This document shows, in pieces, positions 9,700 to 19,574 of a stretch of 37,572 nucleotides of DNA (positions are counted from its first letter, which is position 1; each line of letters begins with the position of its first letter). Below the pieces are notes generated by a model. That model was given only the letters and a program-made list of their open reading frames with translations, was not told the origin of the DNA and searched no databases. The translations under genes and the position numbers were made by a program. The stretch spans positions 1 through 37,572 of the forward strand of contig JAGRKV010000053.1 in assembly GCA_020442165.1 (NCBI GenBank), in the 5' to 3' direction. The stretch is from Hyphomicrobiaceae bacterium. Lineage in GTDB: Bacteria > Pseudomonadota > Alphaproteobacteria > Rhizobiales > Hyphomicrobiaceae.

Positions 9700-9870
9700 A
9701 TGCGCTATTTCATCGGCATTGCCGTTCTTTATGTCCTGGCCGGCTGGTTTATCGTCGGCTTTCCGCGTGGCGGCGAATGCACTTCCGAGCAGCGCTCGAA
9801 CGATCCCGATGCCTGTGGCATTCAGGTAGTAATACGAGACTCGCTGCTCTGGCCGTGGCACGTACCCTGA
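9700..9870 (+). CDS. Small hypothetical protein with one membrane segment
   Basis: A 56-residue frame begins at the ATG at 9700 with a hydrophobic run (Y-F-I-G-I-A-V-L-Y-V-L-A-G-W) and ends L-W-P-W-H-V-P. The form is that of the many tiny single-pass inner-membrane proteins of rhizobia. No clear ribosome-binding site precedes it. A longer start at 9640 would run inside the tRNA-like structure and is unlikely. No function can be given. Confidence 0.4.
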   Translation: MRYFIGIAVLYVLAGWFIVGFPRGGECTSEQRSNDPDACGIQVVIRDSLLWPWHVP

Positions 9871-10080
9871 GTTGCGTCCGCCCGAAGCTGTTACTGGCGA
9901 CGGCCCTTCAACAGCGAAGCATTGGTTCGTAAATCCATGCTGAATGGAAAAGGGTCGGCGGAGTGCCACGGGCCGCGACCGGCAAGCAATGCCGCGAGCC
10001 ACCGAAAACACAAGTTGATCTGGGAAGCGCCAACAGCAGGTCTCGCAATATTTCTCGGAGTCCCAATTGTAATTTGCGAG

Positions 10081-10776
10081 TTACTGGGCCTCGTTCCCTT
10101 GAAAATTTCGCTCGGCGCGATCGATCCACGTATCACATTCAACAACAAATTCATCACATAGCTTGGCAAAGACGGCGTCGCGAGACTCGATCAGGCCTTG
10201 CTTCTCAGCGGCCGAGGCGAACCAATCATTGTATAGCTTAGCATCGGGCCATTCCTCGTTGCGCCAATAACAAAGTTCGTCAAGGAAGTGCCATTTGATC
10301 CAGGCCATCAGGCAGTCGAGCCAGGTCTCGTGCATGTAGCGGAGGTGCAAACTGGGCGCAGCAAGCTGGCAAGCGACCTCGTCTGGACCGTAGGGTTGAG
10401 AACCCGCAAAAATGCCCCGCTCCTGCACTTCGACGAGACAGCCCTCGATGAGGGGGCATCCCGTATCCGAGAGGAATACGATGCTCAGCCTGTCGTTGCC
10501 CGGATAGAGCCGCCGGGGATCGAAGACAATAATGTCGATTCCCCTTAGTCGGCATCGATCGAGCGACGTATCGCACGTTTGGTAGGGCGCATCGGACATG
10601 GAGACAGGAAGTCCGCTCTCGCGCAGCCGCTCCGCGACCACCGAGCTGCTTTCTCTCGAATCCCCGAAGTCGCTGCGGATGATGTCGCCGCTAACAACGA
10701 TGCGGCCTTCAACGGGAATGTCGAATTCTCGCCATGTTGGGCCAGTCAGCGGAACTATGCCGGCCGCGCTGTGCAT
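10081..10776 (-). CDS. Hypothetical protein, probably 5'-truncated by a frameshift
   Basis: I do not recognise a family. The frame runs open from 11190 but reads convincingly as protein only from about residue 112 (near 10857). The ATG at 10776 gives 231 residues, rich in acidic and tryptophan residues towards the C-terminus (W-L-D-C-L-M-A-W-I-K-W-H-F), with no signal peptide or membrane segment. Upstream of 10858 the neighbouring frame (11224 to 10835) has protein-like sequence (for example A-K-F-L-G-G-F-A-E-P-S-V) that fades where this frame begins to look real. A single-base loss near 10858 in a longer ancestral gene would explain this. It may be a pseudogene; the conserved part might still be expressed. 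Confidence 0.5.
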   Translation of the reverse strand: MHSAAGIVPLTGPTWREFDIPVEGRIVVSGDIIRSDFGDSRESSSVVAERLRESGLPVSMSDAPYQTCDTSLDRCRLRGIDIIVFDPRRLYPGNDRLSIVFLSDTGCPLIEGCLVEVQERGIFAGSQPYGPDEVACQLAAPSLHLRYMHETWLDCLMAWIKWHFLDELCYWRNEEWPDAKLYNDWFASAAEKQGLIESRDAVFAKLCDEFVVECDTWIDRAERNFQGNEAQ

Positions 10777-11391
10777 CGCACGGTTGATGCTGGCGATGGG
10801 CGCCGGGTGCTCCGCCCAGTATCCGTGATTGATCTCAGCCAGCACTGTCAGGTACCGAGACAAGTGGTCCCGCTTTTGCCGGTCCGGACATTTGCCCGAC
10901 CACCTCGTTATTACGGAAGGCAAGGCGCGTGTCCCAAGCCTGGAACCAGAGAAACAAGGTTCTGACTGAATTCGATTTGGAAATGGGCCATTTCGACCTC
11001 GACAAAAAAAAAACCGCAATGCTGACGGACGGTTCCGCAAACCCGCCAAGAAACTTAGCACGGCAATAGCCGCTCGTGAAATCAGCGGTCGAGCCGTCCG
11101 AGACGAAGTTGGGTCCCAGTCGCAATGCAAGCCGGCAATTCGGTTGATCTTCAGATTTGCGCACGTGCCGATGAGCGCGCACGGTCCCAAAGATCGGATA
11201 GCGGCTCACAGGTCCGTGTTGCACGGATATTCGCTTGCGTTTGAAATCGCGCGCGCAAAGAATGGCGATGTTGCAGACGGAAGGAGATCAACAGAACCGA
11301 CGTTTGACAACCGCCGCATTGCCAGCAATGTCCAGGCGGCCTGAACGTCGCGCAACAACTCAGCTCGATTACGCTGGCGGGACGGGGTCAT

Positions 11392-13092
11392 ATGCGACAT
11401 ATATTTCGTTTGCTGATGAATTGGTCTCCAGACATGTATCGGGCTCCATTGCATTTGCTCCCCTTGCGGCGGTTTAATTCTATTGGTTGGCGCCGGGCCA
11501 CTCTGAACGGTGTTGCCACCGCGCTCCTATTGGCCGTCGCAGCCCTGCCGGTGCAGGCGAACAGGCCGATGGCCGATCCACCTGTCGCGCTCACGACAAG
11601 AGACGTTTATCGCTATGTCGAAGGTGCGACGATCGCGATCCTGCTCCACGAAGTCGGACACGCGCTGATCCGGACCTACGCGCTGCCTATCGTCGGCCTC
11701 GAGGAGAACGCCGCGGACGAGTTTGCGACGCTGTTCCTTTTCAATCAGGCTCGCCGAAGCCCCGAAGCGATCGATTTTGCTGCCAGCTTCTACGACTACT
11801 TCATGACGCACGGGGCCATCCGGCAGAAAGATAAGACCGGCCGCCTACGCCAAAACGTTTATTGGGACGAGCATGACATTGCCGAACGCCGTGCGTTCAA
11901 CATTCTCTGCAATATGTACGGAGCTTTCTCTTCCCTGCTCGCGAATCCGACACCGATTCAAATGGCGCAACGACGGGCTTACGAAAAAGGATTGCAAAAT
12001 CTTGGTACCAGCAAGGGGCGCATTCAGCGTTGTGCTGCCGATGCCGGTCGCAATTTCCGGTCGTGGACCCAGCTGCTGCAGCCCTTGCTACGCAGCGACG
12101 CAGATGCATCGGCGCGCCTCAAGCGCGTGTTGAGTGGCGACAGCGCCAAGCTGGAGCATGAAGCGGGCTTCTCTGTCACCTATGCCGGCGGCCGCGTTGC
12201 CGCTGCCGAACAGGAAGCGCTGCGACCGCTGGAGCTGAGCGATATCTACCAGAACGATAGATTGCGCTATTTTCTCCTGGTACGGGTCGCCGCTCTGCTC
12301 AACGCATGGCTTCTTCCACCAAAGACGGCAAATGGACCGTTCTCGATCAATATCGTGTCTCGCAGCTGCAGCCGTCAAAACGCATTCTTCCGCCCGGCCG
12401 ATTTGAGCATCACGCTGTGCCACGAGCTTTTTGACGCGATCGTCGATTCTTATGTGCGCTTCTACACGGGCCAGACGCCGCAGCAGTGGTGGCGCGACCA
12501 GTCGGCGGCGCAGCCCCGTCCCTTGCGGCGGGCCTTGAGCGGTACGTGGAAAGCGCGGGACGGCTCCACACTCGAACTACAGCCAGGCGGCCAGTACAAG
12601 ATCTCTGGCTCCGAAGCCGCGCCCATACGGCGAACCGGGTTCTGGGATGCGGAGAACAATCGGATCTGGTTCGTCGAGACAGGACGCGAAGGGACGAGTT
12701 GCTATAATCCCGCCTGCCTCGCCTCGGACAAGGCTCCGAGCCTCGCTCGTGGCGAGTTCAGAAGTCTCCGATCCGGTGCCGTGCCACCCGGCGAGGTTCG
12801 CGGCCGGCTGCAATTGCCGACATGCCGCGTGGAAGAGGTCACTTGGCGCAAGCGGCAGACAGACGATGAGCGTCGACGCCAAATTCTTGCTGGCAAGCCA
12901 GCCGAATTTGGAATGCTCGGTCCTTGCGCAGGAAAGGAGCCCAAGTCTCTCGTCGCAACGATCGCGGTCGATGGCACTCTGTTCGAGAGCCCATGGCGCG
13001 GGCCTGCGGGTGTCCCACTGCCAAAACCATCGATCGTGATTACCCCGGACGATTTGGCCCCGCCTGCTCGTGACAAACGCAAGGAGCCATAG
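11392..13092 (+). CDS. Putative exported zinc metallopeptidase, DUF4344 type
   Basis: The 566-residue protein has a long N-terminus with a hydrophobic export signal at about residues 38-56 (ending V-Q-A). H86-E-V-G-H90 is an HExxH zinc motif, followed by a G-L-E-E-N-A-A-D-E-F segment near 102-111 and W-D-E-H-D-I-A-E-R-R, the order seen in DUF4344 proteins (PF14247, putative metallopeptidase). The usual DUF4344 domain is about 220 residues, so the last 300 residues are an extension. That part has a second helical region with C-H-E-L-F and a beta-rich C-terminal piece (S-G-T-W-K-A-R-D-G-S). The start at 11392 follows a GGGACGGGG tract; ATGs at 11416 and 11434 are alternatives. It abuts the next gene (ATG directly after TAG), so the two are an operon. 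Confidence 0.75.
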   Translation: MRHIFRLLMNWSPDMYRAPLHLLPLRRFNSIGWRRATLNGVATALLLAVAALPVQANRPMADPPVALTTRDVYRYVEGATIAILLHEVGHALIRTYALPIVGLEENAADEFATLFLFNQARRSPEAIDFAASFYDYFMTHGAIRQKDKTGRLRQNVYWDEHDIAERRAFNILCNMYGAFSSLLANPTPIQMAQRRAYEKGLQNLGTSKGRIQRCAADAGRNFRSWTQLLQPLLRSDADASARLKRVLSGDSAKLEHEAGFSVTYAGGRVAAAEQEALRPLELSDIYQNDRLRYFLLVRVAALLNAWLLPPKTANGPFSINIVSRSCSRQNAFFRPADLSITLCHELFDAIVDSYVRFYTGQTPQQWWRDQSAAQPRPLRRALSGTWKARDGSTLELQPGGQYKISGSEAAPIRRTGFWDAENNRIWFVETGREGTSCYNPACLASDKAPSLARGEFRSLRSGAVPPGEVRGRLQLPTCRVEEVTWRKRQTDDERRRQILAGKPAEFGMLGPCAGKEPKSLVATIAVDGTLFESPWRGPAGVPLPKPSIVITPDDLAPPARDKRKEP

Positions 13093-14409
13093 ATGAGGGT
13101 GATCCGCACACGGTTGTATTCCGCATGGCTTCAACGCAATCCGCGCCTGAGCACGATTTGCCTGCGGGCCATGCTCGCCTTACTGGCGTCCTTGGCACTT
13201 CTTGCCGATGCCGGCAAGCAATCGGTTGCGCAAGCACCTGTCCGACCTAAATTGGAACTGGAGCATTTCACAGACCAGAAACGGCGTTTGTTCTACGCGG
13301 CACGTTCGCGATGCCTGGAGAACGGAAGCAGCCAGCCTCGAGAGATCATCGAAGCCTGCAGCTACCTCATCGAAAACGCGAAGATTGGAGCGACCATCGG
13401 TGTCAAGCCCCTCACGACGCGCGAGCTAGCGCTCTGCTACATCGGTCGGGCTCGCGGCAAGGTGCGGCTCAAGTCCTTTACGGCAGCAGGCATAGTTCCC
13501 GATCTCGATAGCGCCGTGAAGCTTCTGCCCGACGAGGCGCTGGCCTATCAGGCGCGTGGCGAATTCCTCGTTTCCCTGTCGAACCCGTTGTTTGCCGGCC
13601 GATCGAGAGCCGACCTGGAAAAAGTCATAGCCATCAATCCAGATGATGTCGGATCGATGCGCCTTCTCGCGCTGGCGCAGGCTAAGGTTCTTGATCTCGA
13701 AGCAGCCAGGTCTACGATTGATCGAGCTGTGGAGGTGCAACGTCGCTCGCAACCCAAGCCGATCTTATCCAGCGACCAAAGGAAGCTGAACGAGATCGCG
13801 AAAGCTCTGAAGCTCAAGCCGATAGATCCCGAGACGCAACAGAAGGAATGGGCCAATCGTCTTGCGCCCCTGCTCCTTGCACGCGCTACGATCCTGCTAA
13901 CCCTTGGCGACACCCGTGGCGCGACCGCGGAGTTCGAGGCGGCTGCGAAGATCAGCTCGGTGTCCGCCAAGGCCCATGCCGGGCTCGGGCTGATCGCCGC
14001 AGCAGAAGGCGAGTTTGAGCGCGCCCAGGCCCTGCTTTCCAAAGCTATCGAGGGGATGCCGTCAAACGCGCAGTTCAGGCTCTGGCGCGCGAGAGCCGCG
14101 ATGGGCGCGTTGAACGACAACGCCGCGCTGGCCGATCTCTATGACGCGATCGCGCGCTTCGAGATGCGCACGGACAAGGATGGTTTGCGCCAGGCCCACG
14201 CATGGCGCGCCCTGCTCATGCAGAGCGCAGGCCGCAGCGGCGAGGCAGCCGCGGATTGCCGCGTAAGTATCGAGCTGAACGAGGGGCGGCCGTTCTTGCC
14301 GTGCGATCAAAGCCTTTCCGTCAAGGAGGAGACCGCAGCTGATATTCATCAGAGTTTCACAGCACTCCTTAGAAGCCTGATATTGGTTCTCGATCCGATT
14401 CAGTTCTGA
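13093..14409 (+). CDS. Exported TPR-repeat protein
   Basis: The 438-residue protein starts one base after the stop of the metallopeptidase gene, so translation is probably coupled. A hydrophobic segment at about 22-46, ending V-A-Q-A, suggests export. Helical repeats follow with TPR spacing, clearest in L-L-L-A-R-A-T-I-L-L-T-L-G-D and A-H-A-G-L-G-L-I-A-A-A-E-G. Paired cysteines (C76 and C89, C111, and C394 and C407 by rough count) could form disulfides outside the cytoplasm, which fits the thioredoxin-like gene that follows. It is probably a scaffold for the metallopeptidase or its target; no catalytic motif is seen. Confidence 0.75.
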   Translation: MRVIRTRLYSAWLQRNPRLSTICLRAMLALLASLALLADAGKQSVAQAPVRPKLELEHFTDQKRRLFYAARSRCLENGSSQPREIIEACSYLIENAKIGATIGVKPLTTRELALCYIGRARGKVRLKSFTAAGIVPDLDSAVKLLPDEALAYQARGEFLVSLSNPLFAGRSRADLEKVIAINPDDVGSMRLLALAQAKVLDLEAARSTIDRAVEVQRRSQPKPILSSDQRKLNEIAKALKLKPIDPETQQKEWANRLAPLLLARATILLTLGDTRGATAEFEAAAKISSVSAKAHAGLGLIAAAEGEFERAQALLSKAIEGMPSNAQFRLWRARAAMGALNDNAALADLYDAIARFEMRTDKDGLRQAHAWRALLMQSAGRSGEAAADCRVSIELNEGRPFLPCDQSLSVKEETAADIHQSFTALLRSLILVLDPIQF

Positions 14410-14487
14410 GGTCCGTGTCTCGCACGAGCCGACGAACCTCGACCATCCTTGCAAGTTGACATCCAACGTCGTCCGGAGCTTGCCGAC

Positions 14488-15234
14488 ATGCCCAATCAGA
14501 TCTTGTCTATCGTATTGTCATTCGCAGCTTCCGTCTTTGTCATGATATCTCAGGCCGAAGCGCAGGGCGTGCGCGTTGAGGGAAAGGGCACATGCCCAGC
14601 GACGGAGAAAAAATGCGGTGGCGATGAAAAGGAGAAAAGGCCTGAAGGCAAGGATGCACCTGCTTGGGATCCGCTCAAGGCCATGGAGAGAATGATCGCC
14701 GCTGATGAAGCTGCACGCTTACGTCAGGCCTTGCCAGTCGAGGACACGGACAAGCTGCGGATCGGGTGGCGTGTCAACGGCGCTCAGGACGCATACGTGT
14801 CTGGTCTCGATGCCAACAAGCCCGTCGTCATGCTTTTCCACGCGGTCAACTGCGCATTCTGCGACCGACTCGTGGCGAAGTTCACTTGCCCGGAAATCAA
14901 TCGCTTCGCCGGGCGCGCCGTTTTCGTCGTGACCTTGCCGCATGCCGATGAAGGCGGAAGACTCTTGTTCAATGCGCTAGAAATAAAGGCCTATCCTGCA
15001 GTCGTCGTTTTTCATCCGGCCCCAATTCAGATTCACGTTACTGGTCAAGCCCGCGGCGAATTGAGTGTGCCTGACCTTGAGAAATTTCTGGAAGACGCGA
15101 TAGCGGGCCACTATCGGGCTAGCGGTAAAGCGGAGCCTGACGATAAAAAATCGATGCTGAGCGTTTCGCAAATGGCGCCCGAATACCAGAAGCGCGGCCT
15201 TCCATGGAGCGTTGTTCCGGAATGCAAGTCTTGA
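14488..15234 (+). CDS. Exported thioredoxin-fold protein with CAFC motif
   Basis: The 248-residue protein has a signal peptide (M-P-N-Q-I-L-S-I-V-L to Q-A-E-A-Q) and a thioredoxin-like domain. The redox motif C122-A-F-C125 follows a beta strand (V-V-M-L-F-H), and the cis-proline loop Y-P-A-V-V-V-F comes about 40 residues on. This is the pattern of SoxW/DsbD-gamma-type periplasmic thioredoxins. Two further cysteines precede the domain and one sits near the C-terminus. I choose the ATG at 14488, with GGAG about ten bases upstream, over a TTG at 14449. It ends a three-gene set with the metallopeptidase and TPR genes, 78 bases after the latter, and may reduce or isomerise their disulfides. Confidence 0.75.
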   Translation: MPNQILSIVLSFAASVFVMISQAEAQGVRVEGKGTCPATEKKCGGDEKEKRPEGKDAPAWDPLKAMERMIAADEAARLRQALPVEDTDKLRIGWRVNGAQDAYVSGLDANKPVVMLFHAVNCAFCDRLVAKFTCPEINRFAGRAVFVVTLPHADEGGRLLFNALEIKAYPAVVVFHPAPIQIHVTGQARGELSVPDLEKFLEDAIAGHYRASGKAEPDDKKSMLSVSQMAPEYQKRGLPWSVVPECKS

Positions 15235-16111
15235 AATTTTCGACAACATGAGTTTGGTTCCCGACTACTGTGTTGCGCCTAACCCCAAATGAGGTTGGTG
15301 GCGGCATCATCATTCGGCCCACCAACATCTTTCATTGGAGCCCGTTTCGTCGGGCCTTTGTGGACTTGTTTCTATGCCGTCGGATACAATTGGCATCTAG
15401 CTTTGTGGATCAGAGACTTGGCGACCTTGGTTATGCGTCAACATCTTGATGTATGTCTTTTCTGCAATAAGCCCTCCACAAACCGTTCAAAGTCAGTTGT
15501 TAGGGGTACAGTGTCGCAACTCAAGATCCATTTATTGCGCAGCGGAATGTCTGTAAGGGGCCAGAAGGTGACTTGCGAGTGGCAACTTGCAGTGCGCTGC
15601 ACCAGTTTCGTGATCCACTCAGAGCTATGGCCGGATCTGAAATCGGCGAAATTCTATCTTCGCCGGGCATAATAGCCGGTGTATTGCGTCAACGGCGACC
15701 TGCTCCGCCACAAAGGCGTCGAACGCGACGCCGAGTTGACTGGTGGCGCTCGCCATCCTCGAATGTGACGTGCTCGAATGTCATGTGGAAGTTCGAAGGG
15801 CGACGAAGTGGACCGTTCCCAGCTAGTTCAACGCCTTCCATCGCCACAGAGATTTCCCACTAGAACTGAACGGATCCAACACAATGCTCACCGCACGCAG
15901 GTGGCGCGCATACAGCTCGTGAACACCGATCGCGAAGTTATCTCCATGCCCCGGACTTAGCCCGGCCGAGCATGCGATCCGTCGCGCTCTGGTGATTGCC
16001 GGTGATTACTGCCAATCTATTTACGGTCAGAAACGTTTTTCACGGCATATTCTGCTTTGCCATGTAGCATTGAGTTGAGTGGCCGGACGCGACCTCTGAA
16101 TTGGTTAACTG
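15235..16111. other. Long intergenic region, no gene recognised
   Basis: This 877-base stretch separates the thioredoxin gene from the export locus. Short open frames exist (for example 15289-15672) but their translations look random and lack ribosome-binding sites. Base composition drops at 15240-15660. The right end must carry the promoter of the export operon. Decayed genes are possible but I cannot name any. Confidence 0.5.
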
Positions 16112-17380
16112 ATGACCCGAACTATCTTTCGACAGGCGGCACTGGAGCGTCTTGCGTCACCAGAACAGCTCGACCGGCCGAGCCAACTGGTCCGCCCGCA
16201 TGGTTGGCTGGCGCTCGCCGCACTGCTATCTGCTGTCGTTGCGGCCGCAACATGGGCGGTGTCTGCCACCGCACCAGTGAAAGTTTCCGGCGCTGGCATT
16301 CTATTCGACGACGGCCAGCTCATGGAGGTCGTTTCGGGCACCGGCGGGCGCATTGTCGAGCTTAAACTTCCGTCAGGCTCGCCTGTCGCGGTCGGTGATG
16401 TCGTTGCGGTGCTTGCCCGACCTGAACTCGAGCTGGATCTCACCAAGACACGCGCGGATCTCACAGACGCTAAGAAGCGCCTGGCAGAGCTCCAGATTTT
16501 CCATGCGGAGAGCGATCGCCGGGAAACTGAGGCGGAAGCCAACCGACTCGACACGATCAGGACCTCGCAGAAGCACGTCACCCGCCGCGAGGCATTGCTC
16601 CAGGAGAAGATGGCGGGTGTCGAGCGGCTCTTGGAGCGCAAGCTCCTCGTGCGTGACAGGCTGATCGAGACCGAGCTCGAGCTTGCCAGTGCCCGCGAGC
16701 GGATCGCGCAGCTCGATGACGAGTCGAGGCTGATCGAGCAGAGGCGTCTCGAGCGCCAGAGCAAGGCCCGCCTGGCGCTGCTCGATGAGGAGCTCAAGGT
16801 CGGCGAGTTCGAGCGGCGTCTCGCGCGGCTCGAGGCGCAGCTTGCCGAAGAGCGTAGCGTTCGCAGTCCCCACGCTGGCCGCGTGGCCGAACTCAAGGTG
16901 TCGATGGGTGATGTCGTGACCGCTGGCGTGCCGCTCGCCACGCTGAAGCGAAGCGACGACGCGACGACCGGGCTGTCGGCGCTGCTCTACGTCCCGGCCC
17001 GGGACGGCCGCAGGATTGCAGCCGGAATGAAGGTCGAGGTGGTGCCCACGACAACGCTCAAGGAGGAGTTCGGATTCGTCAGCGGCGTGGTGTCCGAGGT
17101 TTCGGATGTTGCGGCGACAAAGGAAGGCATGACCAGCGCACTGAAGAACGAGCAGCTGGTGGCGAAACTTTCCGGTGAGGGCGCGCCTATCGCCGTCAAA
17201 GTGCTGCTCGATGAAGATTCAACGACGGCCTCGGGGTTGAACTGGTCGTCGTCCAAGGGTCCCGCACAGCGCATACCTGCCGGCACCTTGCTGGACGGCG
17301 CGATCGTGGTTGAGCGGGTCGCTATTCTGACTTTGCTCGCGCCCTCCCTGGATCGCTTGCTGGGTATGACAGAGAGATGA
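16112..17380 (+). CDS. NHLP/NHLM-type bacteriocin secretion protein, HlyD-like membrane fusion adaptor
   Basis: The 422-residue protein has a short cytoplasmic N-terminus, one membrane helix at about 31-53, and a biotinyl-lipoyl-like half (G-T-G-G-R-I-V-E-L). A long charged coiled coil follows at about 105-255. The second lipoyl half is S-P-H-A-G-R-V-A-E-L, and a beta-barrel tail follows. This is the layout of HlyD-family adaptors. The family call to the NHLM/NHLP secretion protein comes from its coupling to the two ABC transporters that follow, one with a C39 peptidase. Its stop overlaps the next start by four bases (ATGA). It should bridge the inner-membrane exporter to the periplasm. No TolC-like outer-membrane gene is in the window, so a housekeeping one may be used. 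Confidence 0.88.
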   Translation: MTRTIFRQAALERLASPEQLDRPSQLVRPHGWLALAALLSAVVAAATWAVSATAPVKVSGAGILFDDGQLMEVVSGTGGRIVELKLPSGSPVAVGDVVAVLARPELELDLTKTRADLTDAKKRLAELQIFHAESDRRETEAEANRLDTIRTSQKHVTRREALLQEKMAGVERLLERKLLVRDRLIETELELASARERIAQLDDESRLIEQRRLERQSKARLALLDEELKVGEFERRLARLEAQLAEERSVRSPHAGRVAELKVSMGDVVTAGVPLATLKRSDDATTGLSALLYVPARDGRRIAAGMKVEVVPTTTLKEEFGFVSGVVSEVSDVAATKEGMTSALKNEQLVAKLSGEGAPIAVKVLLDEDSTTASGLNWSSSKGPAQRIPAGTLLDGAIVVERVAILTLLAPSLDRLLGMTER

Positions 17381-19569
17381 GCGAAGCAGGCGAGATGGCA
17401 TCGCCCTTGTGGCGTCCATGGGCTGCAATGCCCGGCCGCGTCAGGACGCCGAGCGTGCTGCAGCTCGAAGCGGCGGAGTGCGGAGCCGCCTCGCTCGCCA
17501 TGGTTCTCGCCTACTTCGGACGGCGCATTCCGCTCGAGGAACTTCGGTTCAAGTGCGGCGTGTCGCGCGATGGATCGAAGGCGTCGAGCATTCTGAGAGC
17601 GGCCCGTCACTACGGTCTGGTTGCGAAGGGACTGAAAGCTGAGCCCGAGCATCTCGACGATCTCAAACCGCCAATGATCGCCTTCGTCAACTTCTGCCAC
17701 TTCGTGGTCGTGGAAGGTACATCACAAAAGCACGTCTTTCTCAACGACCCCGCCAACGGCCGATATTCTGTGCCCCGTGAGGAGTTCGACGCCATGTTCA
17801 CCGGCGTCGTCCTCGTATTCGAGCCAGGACCGCAATTCTCGAAGGCAGATACGCGTCCGAGCCTCGTCGCATCGCTGATACGCCGGACCCGCGGCTTCCG
17901 CCTGGCCGTCGCCTACGTCGTCCTGGTCAGTCTCGCTCTGGTCATTCCAGGTGTGGCTATTCCTGTTTTTTCCCGCGTGTTCATCGACTATGTCGTAGTT
18001 CGCGGACTGGAAGACTGGCTCTTTCCGCTCCTGATCGGGATGACGCTCACCGCAATCGCGCGGTTTCTTCTCAATGAGCTCAAGAGCTGGCACCTGGCAC
18101 GCGCGGAGACGCGGCTGGCCATCTATGGAGCCCAGGAGCTGTTCGATCACATCCTGCGTCTGCCCATTCCTTTCTTTGGCGCTCGCTACGCGGGAGAAGT
18201 CGCCAGTCGGCTACAGCTCAGCGATGGACTGGCGCACCTTCTGACCGGGCAGATCGCCCAGGCGTTCCTCAGCATCGTCACCGCAGCATTCTTCTTTGCC
18301 GCCATGATGCTGTACAGCGCGCCGCTCTCCTTGGTGGTGTTGGCACTCGCCTTGCTCAATCTCGCCGTCCTAATCGGCGTCTCGCGCACGGCGGCCGAGG
18401 GTTACCGAAAACTGTCGATCCAGAGAGGCAAACTTGGCGGCGTCGGACTATCGGGCCTCCAGGATATCGAGACCTACAAATCGGCAGGCGCCGAGGAATT
18501 GTTCCTCAGTCGCTGGACTGGATTACACGCCGGCATCGTGCAGACCGAGCAGGCGATGGCTGCCCGTCTCACGCTGCTCAACGCGGCTCCGGCACTGGTC
18601 ACATCGCTGATTACGGCTGCGATCCTCGTATTCGGCGGGCGCGAGGTGATGAATGGAACGATGAGCATTGGCGGGCTTGTGGCATTTCAGACTCTGGCCG
18701 CGAGCTTCGTTGCGCCGCTTGTGGCGCTGATGGGCCTTGGCGCCAACCTGCAGGAAGTACGCTCCTTCACCGAGCGGATCGACGACGTGCTCCTGCAAGC
18801 GCCGGACCCGTCGAGTGACCTTGAGGTGTTGGACACGGAAACCCAAGTCCTCCCCGCGGGAGAAATCGAGTTGCGTGATGTGAGTTTCGGTTATCTCCCG
18901 CTGGAGTCGCCGCTGATCGAAGGCCTGAACTTGTCGGCCAAACCCGGAGCGCGCATCGCTCTGGTCGGGGCTTCGGGCTCAGGCAAGTCGACTGTCGGCA
19001 GACTTCTAGTCGGACTGTTTCCACCGTCGAGTGGCGAGGTCCTGCTGGACGGACGCCAGCTTGCGTTGTGGCCCAGTTCAGTACGAGCGAGCACACTCGC
19101 CTACGTGGACCAGACGATCGTCCTGTTCGAGGGCACCGTGCGCGAGAACATCACTCTCTGGGACGAAACTATTCCGGAGCAGGATATCATCGCGGCGGCC
19201 CAAGACGCCATGATCCACGATGTGATCTCGGAACGTCCAGGTGGTTACAGCGGGCGTATCGAGGAAGGCGGACGAAATTTTTCCGGCGGTCAACGTCAGC
19301 GACTGGAGATCGCGCGCGCGCTCGTCACCAATCCGCGCATTCTCGTCCTCGATGAAGCAACCAGCGCGCTGGATACGGTGACTGAGGCGGCCTTGATGGA
19401 AAATCTCAAGAGACGCGGCGCAACACTCGTTGTGATCGCTCATCGCCTGAGCACGATCCGGGACAGCGACGAGATCGTGGTCTTTGCTCGCGGCAAGGTC
19501 ATGGAACGCGGCAGTCACGCCGATCTCATGGCCAGCGGCGGTCCCTACGCTCAGTTGATCGAGGCATAG
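17377..19569 (+). CDS. NHLP-family bacteriocin exporter: C39 peptidase-ABC permease-ATPase
   Basis: The 730-residue protein has three parts. Residues 20-150 are a C39 leader peptidase with Q29, C35 (E-C-G-A-A-S-L), H108 (F-C-H-F-V) and D124 (L-N-D-P), so the catalytic set is complete. Residues 165-470 are an ABC exporter membrane domain with six helices. Residues 490-730 are the ATPase, with Walker A G-A-S-G-S-G-K-S-T at about 531, signature F-S-G-G-Q-R-Q-R and Walker B I-L-V-L-D-E-A-T-S-A-L-D. It should cut leader peptides after double glycine and export the core, as known for this family (TIGR03796 type). Start overlap with the adaptor and a five-base gap to the next ABC gene show one operon. 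Confidence 0.93.
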   Translation: MSEAGEMASPLWRPWAAMPGRVRTPSVLQLEAAECGAASLAMVLAYFGRRIPLEELRFKCGVSRDGSKASSILRAARHYGLVAKGLKAEPEHLDDLKPPMIAFVNFCHFVVVEGTSQKHVFLNDPANGRYSVPREEFDAMFTGVVLVFEPGPQFSKADTRPSLVASLIRRTRGFRLAVAYVVLVSLALVIPGVAIPVFSRVFIDYVVVRGLEDWLFPLLIGMTLTAIARFLLNELKSWHLARAETRLAIYGAQELFDHILRLPIPFFGARYAGEVASRLQLSDGLAHLLTGQIAQAFLSIVTAAFFFAAMMLYSAPLSLVVLALALLNLAVLIGVSRTAAEGYRKLSIQRGKLGGVGLSGLQDIETYKSAGAEELFLSRWTGLHAGIVQTEQAMAARLTLLNAAPALVTSLITAAILVFGGREVMNGTMSIGGLVAFQTLAASFVAPLVALMGLGANLQEVRSFTERIDDVLLQAPDPSSDLEVLDTETQVLPAGEIELRDVSFGYLPLESPLIEGLNLSAKPGARIALVGASGSGKSTVGRLLVGLFPPSSGEVLLDGRQLALWPSSVRASTLAYVDQTIVLFEGTVRENITLWDETIPEQDIIAAAQDAMIHDVISERPGGYSGRIEEGGRNFSGGQRQRLEIARALVTNPRILVLDEATSALDTVTEAALMENLKRRGATLVVIAHRLSTIRDSDEIVVFARGKVMERGSHADLMASGGPYAQLIEA

Positions 19570-19574
19570 AACGC

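Noticed and set aside
9391..10011. A 206-codon minus-strand frame over the tRNA-like region
   Set aside because: The translation looks random, it lacks a ribosome-binding site and it covers the tRNA-like structure.
15289..15672. A 127-codon frame in the long intergenic region
   Set aside because: No ribosome-binding site, irregular composition and no recognisable motif; treated as chance.
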